NCBI GenBank assembly: GCA_018376855.1
Contig: JAHAAN010000113.1
Span: 1-6,314, forward strand
DNA: 6,314 bases
Source: Clostridiales bacterium
GTDB taxonomy: Bacteria > Bacillota > Clostridia > Christensenellales > QALW01
Direction of reading: 5' to 3'
How positions within the stretch are numbered: the first letter of the stretch is position 1; each line of letters begins with the position of its first letter. A program made the position numbers and the translations under genes. The notes beneath the pieces are model-generated. The model saw nothing but the letters and a program-made list of their open reading frames with translations. It had not been told where the DNA came from and did no database searches. Positions 1 to 5,594 of the stretch are shown here, one piece after another.

Positions 1-445
1 GGTAACGGAATACGGAATGTGCGACGATATTGGGCCGATGTATCTTGGCGGCGGTGATGAAGTCTTTATCGGAATGGATTTTTCAGCGAAGAAGCCGTTC
101 AGCGACATTTGGTCTGCAAAGATTGACGATGCTGTGCATGATATGATCGAACAAGCGCATGAGCGCTGCCGCAGGCTGCTGGAGGAGCATATCGATTTGC
201 TGCATAAAGTAGCTTCTGCCCTGTTAGAGAGGGAAAAAATCAGCGGCGAAGAGTTTACTATTCTTTGCGAAGGCGGAGAGCTGCCGCCGCTTGCAGCGGA
301 ACCGGCAAAAACGGAGCCTGCACAGGAGCCGGCACCTGCGCAGGAGCAGCCTGCTGAAGGCGCTGCGTCCGATATGCAAAAGGACGGCGCTGCATCCGAA
401 TCTGCACAGGAGCAGGCGGGCAGAGAAGAAACGGAAAATCAATAA
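1..445 (+). CDS. ftsH: ATP-dependent zinc metalloprotease FtsH, C-terminal end (partial)
   Basis: The reading frame is open from base 2 and gives the last 147 residues; the AAA+ ATPase domain and the zinc-binding HEXXH site lie left of the window. The opening VTEYGM-C-DD-I-GP block matches the highly conserved 'VTEYGMS(D/E)xLGP' segment of the M41 peptidase domain. It is followed by the usual EVF-G-DF motif and the helical end (roughly window residues 38-90, with the family's LLE..K-I-S-G-EEF pattern). FtsH is a hexameric inner-membrane protease that extracts and degrades membrane and short-lived cytosolic proteins. From about window residue 92 the protein ends in a 56-residue low-complexity tail rich in Ala, Glu, Gln and Pro. 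The tail has no aromatic, Ile or Val residues, is strongly acidic, and is probably disordered and cytosolic. The stop TAA (443-445) is followed at once by a strong terminator, so this is the last gene of its transcript. Confidence 0.95.
   Translation, partial: VTEYGMCDDIGPMYLGGGDEVFIGMDFSAKKPFSDIWSAKIDDAVHDMIEQAHERCRRLLEEHIDLLHKVASALLEREKISGEEFTILCEGGELPPLAAEPAKTEPAQEPAPAQEQPAEGAASDMQKDGAASESAQEQAGREETENQ
318..413 (+). repeat. Short imperfect direct repeats in the ftsH tail
   Basis: The 12-mer CTGC(A/G)CAGGAGC occurs three times, at 318-329, 336-347 and 402-413, encoding an AQE core each time. A second 14-base unit, GGCGCTGC(G/A)TCCGA, occurs at 359-372 and 386-399, encoding GAAS. The copies are in frame and nearly identical at the DNA level. 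This fits growth of the disordered tail by local duplication. Confidence 0.6.
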
Positions 446-456
446 CGCGGTTAAGC

Positions 457-491
457 TGAAAAAGCCTTCCCGTCACGGGAAGGCTTTTTCA
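457..491. terminator. Bidirectional intrinsic terminator between ftsH and the Nudix gene
   Basis: A perfect inverted repeat pairs 457-472 with 476-491 (16 base pairs, core GCCTTCCCG/CGGGAAGGC) around a 3-base loop TCA. The core is flanked by A5 on the left and T5 on the right, so the RNA of either strand ends its stem in a U tract. It begins 11 bases after the ftsH stop and lies 97 bases beyond the Nudix stop. It can therefore end transcription of both convergent units. Confidence 0.92.
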
Positions 492-587
492 TTTTAGGAG
501 CAGAGCGATTTGAGGGATCAGCGGCTATGTGATATAGCATAAAATAAATGTACATGGCGGAAACGGGGGGCTTCGCTGTGCAGGAAT

Positions 588-1100
588 TCATGTAATTTCG
601 GGTGTTGGAGCGCATTGTCCGTTTCTTTCATCGGTTACGATATGCTCGATATTCGGGTGCGGTTCGCTTAAATACGTTTTCAGGAAGCTTGGAAAGGCTT
701 TATAGCTGCTCAGATCCTTTATAGGAATCCAGTGCATTTCTTCCTTTGCGCCGTATGCGTAGCTGTTGCTGTGCAATTCCTGTGTTGCTCTGGGCTTCAT
801 TAAAAAACAAAAACTGATTTCGTGGCATTGAAGACCTTTGAGGGTACCCGTATTTTGATTAAAGAAATTTTCGTGAATGATTGCCAATCGGTCGATTTCA
901 TAGTGTACTCCGGTTTCTTCATATACTTCTCGCTTTACGGCGTCCTCGGCGGTTTCACTCATATGAACCCCGCCGCCGATGGAATAGAGATAATCTTCAT
1001 TTGCGTTGCCCGCGAATAATACGCATTCGTTTTCTATGATAATGGCTCCGGCTCTGTAGCGGAACCAATTTTCTTCTTTTGTGAATCCGCAGTCAAACAT
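588..1100 (-). CDS. Nudix hydrolase, 170 aa
   Basis: A complete Nudix box GX5EX7REUXEEXGU is present at residues 43-65: G43, E49, R57-E58 and E61-E62 fit exactly, with G64-V65 closing it. These acidic residues bind the Mg2+ used to hydrolyse nucleoside diphosphates linked to another moiety. The box lies early, after a first strand (about 14-30) of the FRYRAGAIII type. A later W-I-P-I-K-D-L segment and the closing FLKTYL...IEHIVTDE resemble a common Firmicutes Nudix group that I recall only as uncharacterised hydrolases. The substrate cannot be read from the sequence. The start ATG (1098-1100) is preceded by AAAGGA (1108-1113 on the minus strand) at a normal distance. The last 13 or so residues (from NGQCAPTPEIT) look like an unstructured tail. 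The gene is the last of the leftward group, 129 bases after the M48 gene, and may have its own promoter. Confidence 0.9.
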   Translation of the reverse strand: MFDCGFTKEENWFRYRAGAIIIENECVLFAGNANEDYLYSIGGGVHMSETAEDAVKREVYEETGVHYEIDRLAIIHENFFNQNTGTLKGLQCHEISFCFLMKPRATQELHSNSYAYGAKEEMHWIPIKDLSSYKAFPSFLKTYLSEPHPNIEHIVTDERNGQCAPTPEIT

Positions 1101-1130
1101 GATGAGTTCCTTTCATTCGTTGTATTTTGC

Positions 1131-1152
1131 CGCTTTGCGTTCGTACAAAGCG
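1131..1152. repeat. Inverted repeat in the leader of the Nudix gene
   Basis: CGCTTTG (1131-1137) and CAAAGCG (1146-1152) are perfect 7-base arms around an 8-base centre. No T tract follows on either strand, so it is unlikely to be an intrinsic terminator for the M48 gene. It lies between a candidate promoter (1171-1199) and the Nudix ribosome binding site. It could be an operator or a leader hairpin, but chance cannot be excluded for a 7-base stem. Confidence 0.35.
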
Positions 1153-1170
1153 AGGGGTGATCGGGCACGA

Positions 1171-1199
1171 AAAATACGGAATCGCTGTGAAGCGTACAA
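1171..1199 (-). promoter_or_regulatory. Possible sigma-A promoter for the Nudix gene
   Basis: On the minus strand TTGTAC (1194-1199) and TATTTT (1171-1176) are separated by exactly 17 bases. Each keeps only part of the TTGACA/TATAAT consensus (3 and 4 of 6). The expected start near 1164 would give a leader of about 63 bases. Support comes mainly from the spacing and from the 129-base gap, which is unusually large for this region. Confidence 0.3.
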
Positions 1200-1229
1200 T
1201 CGCAGCGGCATCGAGGTGAAACAGAATTG

Positions 1230-3296
1230 TCATTGCCGTGTTTTTTCTTCATTTGGCGGCAAGGAGAAAACAAGGGATTGCGGGAATTTCTTTTGAAGCT
1301 TTTTCTCCATGCTTTTTTCCAGCTCAAATAGGGAATACTGCCAGCCGTCAAGATGTGTGTCAAGATAATAGGCGATCTTTTCCATGATCTTTTCTTTTTC
1401 GGATTCCTCCGTTTCGCTTACAAAGCCGATCAGAAATACGCTGGTGAAATAGTCCGGAGTGATTGTCTTGCGAATCAAAAAAACGCATCGGATTCGCCCT
1501 TTTCCGATTTTGGTGATAAAGGCGAGCATTTCGGGCAGGCGATCGTCGGGAAATTGCTCATAGGAGAGGCGGTCGTGAATGGAAATTTCCGCAGCCTTGC
1601 TGTAGATATCCATATTCTTTTGCTGCAGTTCAACGGCTTTTTTGCGGTATTCTTCTAATTCCCTTTGCAGTCCGGCGCGCGTGCAGAAGGAACCGACGGC
1701 GTCCAGACCCTGATCCATGAAACTGTGATTGAGCTCAATGGCGCGGTAGATGAGCTCTATGCCTTCGGGATTGTAACGATCCAATAAGCACCGTCCTTTT
1801 ACATACATTGCATAAGGCGCGGCATGGAGGTTTTCGGTGTTTTGAATAACGGCGTCGCAAAGCGCTTCCGCCTCGTCAAAGCGGTTCAGTGTCAGATATG
1901 CGTCAATAACGGGGTAAAGCGTTTCGGAGGAATCGTTTTTGGCGCTGTTTTCCCATGCTTCGATCACGGCAAGCGGATTTAGATAATTTTCTTTTCGCTC
2001 TTCGCGGTAGCGCGATTCGTTTTCGCCGGAATACATTCCAAGGATCTGTTCGTCTATATGCGCGATTGCGCGTAGGCAATCGTCGCGGTAAGGGGAGCTT
2101 TCGGATGGGAGCGTAATTTGGATCGGAAGCTCTGCTATGCCGATCGCTTCTAAGCGCTGGCGAAAAATCGGGTGGGAGGCAACAAGCGGAGGAAGCTCGC
2201 GCCTGAGCATGTCCATCCAGGCGGCGCCTTTGCTTTCAATAGCGGAGGCTAAGGCCCTGCATACGGCGGTGCAGGTATCGCTTCGCGGCGTTTCCGGCCG
2301 GTAATAAGGCTCCGGCATTAAACGATTGAATTCAGTTAAAAAGAGTTCTGACATTGCGACTTTTGCCAGCGCAGAGGCGAAAGCAGGCAAATCGCCGTGC
2401 TCTTTTACGGTGCGGTCTGCATATTTTTCTGCTAAAGGAGAGACGGAGGCAAGGTAGAATTGCTTTTCAAAATAATACACGGCTCTTGGCCAAGCCATCA
2501 GCCATGAGCCGATGGGTACTCCGAAAAAGGAATTCGATTCAAGGCTTGCTTCATAGCGCGGAAAAGCCGCTTGTTTTTGAATGTAAGGATCCGTCATGTG
2601 CGCAAATTCGTGCAGGAGGATCTGCTCCAGCTCCTCTTGATTCAGTATATACAGCAGCTCCGCTCCTATCTGAAGCGAATACACTTGGCCGATTCTGGCA
2701 ATCCCTGCGTTGCAGTCCTGCAGGATCACGATTCGGATCTCGCCCGTGATCCCAAGCTTTTTTGCTGCGCTGCGCGCCATGGCATAAAGCGCGGGGTAAT
2801 CCTCCGGAGAGGAATATCCGTTTCCGTTAAAACGCGGCGCACGGTAGAAAAAGAAAGGCAGGATTCCGCAGTATATGCCAAAGGCGAGAAGAAGGATCGG
2901 AATGAGTCCGCTGTCGGTGCTTCCGATCGCTGCGGAGCAGAAAAACACGGCGGCGGAAGTCAGCGCTAAGACAGCGAGCAGATACCCGATGATTCCATGC
3001 AGCACCTTTTCAAGCCGCTTGGCTGCGTGTTCGATGTTTGCTTCCGCGCTGTTTCGGCGGGAAAGTATCATTTCCATGCGCGCTTGCATGGGCATGGCAT
3101 TTATGCGGCGCGTAAAGCGTTTCGCGCCGATCGGGCTTATGAAAAGCAGCGCGGTTAGCAGCAGCGCTGATAACAGCGCGCAGATCAGGGACGCAATGTG
3201 AGGCAAGGAATCCTTTTGCAGAATTCCGAGCGTGCCCAGCAGAACCGTGAGCACAAAGGCTGTGCCTATGCACAGCCCGAACTGTAATTTTTTCAT
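1230..3296 (-). CDS. Membrane-anchored M48-family zinc metallopeptidase with TPR-like repeats, 688 aa
   Basis: Four hydrophobic segments lie at about residues 7-27, 32-54, 101-124 and 129-151. The 55-100 loop is rich in Arg and Lys, so by the positive-inside rule both the N-terminus and the following catalytic part should be cytosolic, as in HtpX. The zinc site is HEFAH (H229, E230, H233), with the third ligand probably E290 in an E-KYA-D294 motif. The SHP segment near residue 374 matches the C-terminal M48 motif, (S/T)HPxxxxR. Residues about 440-570 are helical with TPR-like pairs (for example RFDEAEALCDAVI). The last 115 or so residues form a separate alpha/beta-looking domain. HtpX-type proteins are about 290 aa, so this one is more than twice that size. 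The start ATG has AAAGGAG (3305-3311) eight bases upstream. It follows the patatin gene by 37 bases, suggesting one transcript. The substrate is unknown; membrane-protein quality control is an inference from the family. Confidence 0.88.
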   Translation of the reverse strand: MKKLQFGLCIGTAFVLTVLLGTLGILQKDSLPHIASLICALLSALLLTALLFISPIGAKRFTRRINAMPMQARMEMILSRRNSAEANIEHAAKRLEKVLHGIIGYLLAVLALTSAAVFFCSAAIGSTDSGLIPILLLAFGIYCGILPFFFYRAPRFNGNGYSSPEDYPALYAMARSAAKKLGITGEIRIVILQDCNAGIARIGQVYSLQIGAELLYILNQEELEQILLHEFAHMTDPYIQKQAAFPRYEASLESNSFFGVPIGSWLMAWPRAVYYFEKQFYLASVSPLAEKYADRTVKEHGDLPAFASALAKVAMSELFLTEFNRLMPEPYYRPETPRSDTCTAVCRALASAIESKGAAWMDMLRRELPPLVASHPIFRQRLEAIGIAELPIQITLPSESSPYRDDCLRAIAHIDEQILGMYSGENESRYREERKENYLNPLAVIEAWENSAKNDSSETLYPVIDAYLTLNRFDEAEALCDAVIQNTENLHAAPYAMYVKGRCLLDRYNPEGIELIYRAIELNHSFMDQGLDAVGSFCTRAGLQRELEEYRKKAVELQQKNMDIYSKAAEISIHDRLSYEQFPDDRLPEMLAFITKIGKGRIRCVFLIRKTITPDYFTSVFLIGFVSETEESEKEKIMEKIAYYLDTHLDGWQYSLFELEKSMEKKLQKKFPQSLVFSLPPNEEKTRQ

Positions 3297-3333
3297 TATT
3301 TCGGCTCCTTTTATTGGGAAAGCGGTTTCTGCC

Positions 3334-4107
3334 TCAAAGCCCTAAATCCTGTTTAATGCGTTCAATGGCCGACAAAGCGGCGACGCGCCCCGCTTCTACG
3401 CAGCGTTCGGCGTCCTGAAAATTCTTTTCGTCGCAGTCCGCTACGTTAGGGGCGATAATCAGGTCGCTGTTCGGCAGATTTTTCTGCGTCATCTGCCAAT
3501 CCATCGTTTCAAACGATTGGTAGAGCGTTTCGATCATATTAGCCGGTTTATGACGTTTCCAGCCGCGGAAAGCCACATCCACGGCAATGATATATTCCCC
3601 GCCCATTTCCCGTGCGATTTCGATGGGAACGCGGTGGATCACGCCGCCGTCCACCAGCGTCATATCCCCCCATTCCACAGGCACAAACACGCCCGGAAGG
3701 CTGATGCTTGCGCGGATCGCATGAGCAACACTGCCCTCACGCAGCGTAACGGAGGAGGAGGTCGTTAGATCGCACGCGGCAGCCGCAAAGGGGATGACGC
3801 ACTGCTCAAACGTATACCCTTTTGTGAGCATTTCGATCATTTTTTCCGTTCGCTTTCCGCGAATCAAGCCTTGTTTTGGCAGTGTAACATCCAGAATATC
3901 GTGCTCCGAAAGCGTTATCGAAAGCTGCGCCAGCTTATACATATCGCTGCCGGTGCAAAAGATTCCGCCGATTACCGCGCCCATAGAGCAGCCGGCCACA
4001 TAGTCTATCGGAATATTGTTCTCCATGAACACCTGAAGCACGCCGATGTGCGCCAAGCCTCTTGCGGCGCCGCCGCCAAGCGCTAAAGCAACCTTTTTTC
4101 TGTTCAT
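3334..4107 (-). CDS. ylbK: Patatin-like phospholipase (NTE family, YlbK/RssA-like), 257 aa
   Basis: All the patatin hallmarks are present. GGGAARG at residues 11-17 forms the oxyanion hole, GCSMG at 39-43 carries the nucleophile S41, and DGG at 153-155 carries the catalytic partner D153. Such Ser-Asp dyad enzymes hydrolyse acyl chains from phospholipids or related esters. The length is close to B. subtilis YlbK (about 260 aa), and the neighbouring ylbJ, coaD and rsmD homologues support that identity. The physiological substrate of YlbK-type proteins is not established. There is no signal peptide or obvious membrane segment, so a cytosolic or membrane-peripheral location is likely. The start ATG is preceded by a near-perfect AAAGGAGG (4115-4122 on the minus strand) at seven bases. 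It is the first gene of the leftward unit and diverges from ylbJ. Confidence 0.9.
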   Translation of the reverse strand: MNRKKVALALGGGAARGLAHIGVLQVFMENNIPIDYVAGCSMGAVIGGIFCTGSDMYKLAQLSITLSEHDILDVTLPKQGLIRGKRTEKMIEMLTKGYTFEQCVIPFAAAACDLTTSSSVTLREGSVAHAIRASISLPGVFVPVEWGDMTLVDGGVIHRVPIEIAREMGGEYIIAVDVAFRGWKRHKPANMIETLYQSFETMDWQMTQKNLPNSDLIIAPNVADCDEKNFQDAERCVEAGRVAALSAIERIKQDLGL

Positions 4108-4125
4108 GAAAAAGCCTCCTTTGGA

Positions 4126-4154
4126 ATATAGTTAAAAAGCATTTGCTATATAAT
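4126..4154 (+). promoter_or_regulatory. Candidate sigma-E-type (or sigma-A) promoter of ylbJ
   Basis: ATA at 4128-4130 is followed after 16 bases by TATATAAT (4147-4154). The sporulation sigma-E consensus, as I recall it, is ATA, 16-18 bases, CATANNNT, so only the first -10 base deviates. A second ATA at 4126-4128 gives an 18-base spacing. The same stretch contains a perfect sigma-A -10 box TATAAT (4149-4154), but no TTGACA-like box lies 16-18 bases before it. B. subtilis ylbJ is known to be transcribed by sigma-E in the mother cell, which favours the first reading. The expected start near 4161 would give a leader of about 25 bases. Confidence 0.5.
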
Positions 4155-4175
4155 TTATTGAAGCGTTAAAGGAAA
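4147..4175 (-). promoter_or_regulatory. Possible sigma-A promoter of the patatin-M48 unit
   Basis: On the minus strand TTTCCT (4170-4175) lies 17 bases before TATATA (4147-4152). The -10 is a good match and the -35 a poor one. A start near 4140 leaves room for the AAAGGAGG site at 4115-4122. The TATATA core is a palindrome shared with the candidate -10 of ylbJ on the other strand. Confidence 0.3.
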
Positions 4176-4186
4176 GATTCCCTTTA
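4167..4186 (+). promoter_or_regulatory. ylbJ ribosome binding site inside a small hairpin
   Basis: The only Shine-Dalgarno-like sequence before ylbJ is AAAGGA (4168-4173), 12 bases before the ATG, which is longer than usual. TAAAGG (4167-4172) pairs perfectly with CCTTTA (4181-4186), which includes the A of the start codon. An alternative fold pairs AAAGGAA with TTCC-C-TTT around a loop of AGA. Either fold would cover the ribosome binding site, and melting it would be needed for initiation. The stem is short, so the effect may be modest. Confidence 0.4.
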
Positions 4187-5157
4187 TGAAAGCATTTCGG
4201 TATGCCGTTATTCTTTTACTGTGCGCCTTTGCCGTTGCCGCCGTTGCGGGCGCGCAGCAGACTGTTGCCGCAGCAGCGCGGGCTTTGCAGCTGTGGGCCA
4301 CCGCGGTGGTTCCGGCGCTGTTTCCGTTTTTTATTGCTTCGCGGGCGCTGCTGCTGATGGGATGCGCGCCGCTTTGCTCGCGGGCGCTTGCACCGCTCAT
4401 GCGCTTCTTAGGATATCCGCAAAGCGGCGCGTATGCGTTGGCTGTTTCCATGCTGGGCGGCTATCCCGGCGGAGCTAAGGCGGTCTCCGAGCTTTTGGAG
4501 CAAGGAGCCGTTTCACAGAAGGAGGCCGAGCATTTGAGCATACTGTGCCACACCTCCGGCCCGTTGTTTGTGATGGGAACGGCCGCAGGCGTGCTGTTAA
4601 AGCAGCCGCAATGGGGGTTCGCTATGCTGGTCTGCCACTATTGCGCGTGCTTCTGCACGGCCGCGCTATTTGCGTTCGGGCAGAAGCCCTCTTGCGAAGA
4701 GGCGCGAATCATGCCGCAGGGACAATCGCTTTCCGTAGGCGCCGTTATGGGGCAAAGCGTCATGGCCGGTGTGAACACCATGCTGCTGATTTGCGGCTAT
4801 ATGGTGTTTTTCGGTGTTGTGATCGCGCTCTTGCCGCTGCCGGACGGAAACGTGGGCGCAGCTTTGGCGGGGATGCTTGAAATGACAAACGGAATCGCGC
4901 ATCTGTCGGGAAGCCAAGCGATGCCGCTTGCGTGCGCGCTGCTGTCCTTTTCGGGCGTCTGCATCAACCTGCAGGCGCTTACGCTCTTGGGAAAGGCGTG
5001 CCGCCCGCTGCAATTTGTCGGCGCCCGTCTGATTTGCGCCGTGTTTGCCTATGCGCTGGCGGCTTTGTTTCAGGCGGGAGGGAACGTTTTGTACCCGGTT
5101 GCCTGTGCGGCGGCGTTCATTGCCGCCTGCCGTTTACTTGGTAAACTGTTCGCGTGA
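4186..5157 (+). CDS. ylbJ: YlbJ-like sporulation integral membrane protein, 323 aa
   Basis: This is a very hydrophobic, Ala-rich protein with about eight membrane segments. Family landmarks are VVPALFPFFI at about residues 41-50, the loop motif GGYPGGAKA at 91-99, EAEHLSILCHTSGPLFVMG at 113-131, the G-M-LEMTNGI segment at 229-237 and FSGVCINLQ at 255-263. These match the nucleoside-recognition/gate-type fold of YlbJ. In B. subtilis this protein is needed for efficient spore formation and is made in the mother cell; what it transports is unknown to me. At 323 residues it is clearly shorter than B. subtilis YlbJ (about 400), but the motifs run in order from end to end and I see no frameshift. 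The ATG at 4186 is the only usable start, because an in-frame TGA lies at 4159-4161 with no ATG, GTG or TTG after it. It is the only complete plus-strand gene here and overlaps the gene on its right by 24 bases, tail to tail. Confidence 0.88.
   Translation: MKAFRYAVILLLCAFAVAAVAGAQQTVAAAARALQLWATAVVPALFPFFIASRALLLMGCAPLCSRALAPLMRFLGYPQSGAYALAVSMLGGYPGGAKAVSELLEQGAVSQKEAEHLSILCHTSGPLFVMGTAAGVLLKQPQWGFAMLVCHYCACFCTAALFAFGQKPSCEEARIMPQGQSLSVGAVMGQSVMAGVNTMLLICGYMVFFGVVIALLPLPDGNVGAALAGMLEMTNGIAHLSGSQAMPLACALLSFSGVCINLQALTLLGKACRPLQFVGARLICAVFAYALAALFQAGGNVLYPVACAAAFIAACRLLGKLFA
5132..5146. repeat. Small inverted repeat across the convergent gene ends
   Basis: GTTTAC (5132-5137) and GTAAAC (5141-5146) form a perfect 6-base stem with a TTG loop. 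It covers the stop codon of the minus-strand gene and codons near the end of ylbJ. No U tract follows on either strand, so it is at best a weak bidirectional pause or RNA 3'-end structure. No better terminator is seen around the junction. Confidence 0.3.
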
Positions 5158-5574
5158 AGAGCGGATCTGACCGTTTATGCGGTCGAGATACGATTCCAGA
5201 TCCTGTAGAACCTCATTGGCGTAAGCCTTTGCGCCCAGACGGATTTCTTTTGCATTCTGCTTGGCGGAGGCAATGATGCCGTTTGCTTCTGCATTTGCCG
5301 CTTTCACGATTTCCGTTTCCTGCACAAGCTCTTCCGCATGTCTGCGTGCTTCTTCCAAATATTGCTGTGCTTCGGATTCTGCGTCGGAAAGGATCTGCTT
5401 GCGCTCTTTGATAATATTTGCGGCGCGCTCCAACTCAACGGGAAGCATTTCGACGATTTCATCGATGAGATCCAAGCATTTGTCTGCATCCACCAGCCGT
5501 TTGCTGTTGAACATGGCTTTTTTAGAAGCCTCCAACTCATCCTGAAGCATTCCTAACATTTCATTTACAGTCAT
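5134..5574 (-). CDS. Coiled-coil protein encoded after coaD (V-type ATPase subunit-H/F0-b-like), 146 aa
   Basis: The product is soluble and almost entirely helical. An N-terminal segment with LVDADKCLDLIDEIVEMLPVELERAANIIKERKQIL (residues 27-62) leads into a long Ala/Glu/Gln/Lys-rich coiled coil to about residue 136. The ID-I...LP-E...A..I..ER..IL pattern is one I recognise from small clostridial proteins encoded beside coaD. They are often labelled ATPase or V-type ATPase subunit because of the stalk-like coiled coil. No ATPase genes are nearby, so that label says little about function. I chose the ATG at 5572-5574 because AGGAGG (5584-5589) lies nine bases upstream. A longer reading to 5637 would overlap coaD and has no good ribosome binding site. 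With a 20-base gap after coaD it is the last gene of the rsmD-coaD operon. Its 3' end overlaps ylbJ by 24 bases. Confidence 0.75.
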   Translation of the reverse strand: MTVNEMLGMLQDELEASKKAMFNSKRLVDADKCLDLIDEIVEMLPVELERAANIIKERKQILSDAESEAQQYLEEARRHAEELVQETEIVKAANAEANGIIASAKQNAKEIRLGAKAYANEVLQDLESYLDRINGQIRSSREQFTK

Positions 5575-5583
5575 TACGGTTTT

Positions 5584-5589
5584 CCTCCT
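5584..5589 (-). promoter_or_regulatory. Ribosome binding site fixing the start of the coiled-coil gene
   Basis: AGGAGG on the minus strand sits in the 20-base coaD gap, nine bases before the ATG at 5572-5574. It decides against the in-frame ATG at 5635-5637, which would add 21 basic residues unlike the rest of the protein. Confidence 0.8.
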
Positions 5590-5594
5590 GCTTT

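Noticed and set aside
224..497. Reading frames opposite or shifted in the ftsH tail
   Set aside because: They arise from the low-complexity repeats; one even runs through the terminator hairpin.
524..538. GCTAT-N5-ATAGC inverted repeat downstream of the Nudix gene
   Set aside because: A 5-base stem in AT-rich DNA with no U tract is expected by chance, and the strong terminator at 457-491 already explains transcript ends.
1034..1363. A 109-residue minus-strand reading frame bridging the Nudix and M48 genes
   Set aside because: It overlaps the ends of both well-supported genes in another frame, has no recognisable motif and a basic, Ser/Arg-rich shadow-like composition.
2354..3201. Plus-strand reading frames opposite the M48 gene
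   Set aside because: They are antisense to a strong coding region, rich in Arg, Ala and Ser, without ribosome binding sites or family motifs.
4221..5144. Other-frame plus and minus reading frames inside ylbJ
   Set aside because: The GC-rich, Ala-coding DNA of ylbJ leaves alternative frames open. Their products are Arg/Cys/His-rich and show no domain.
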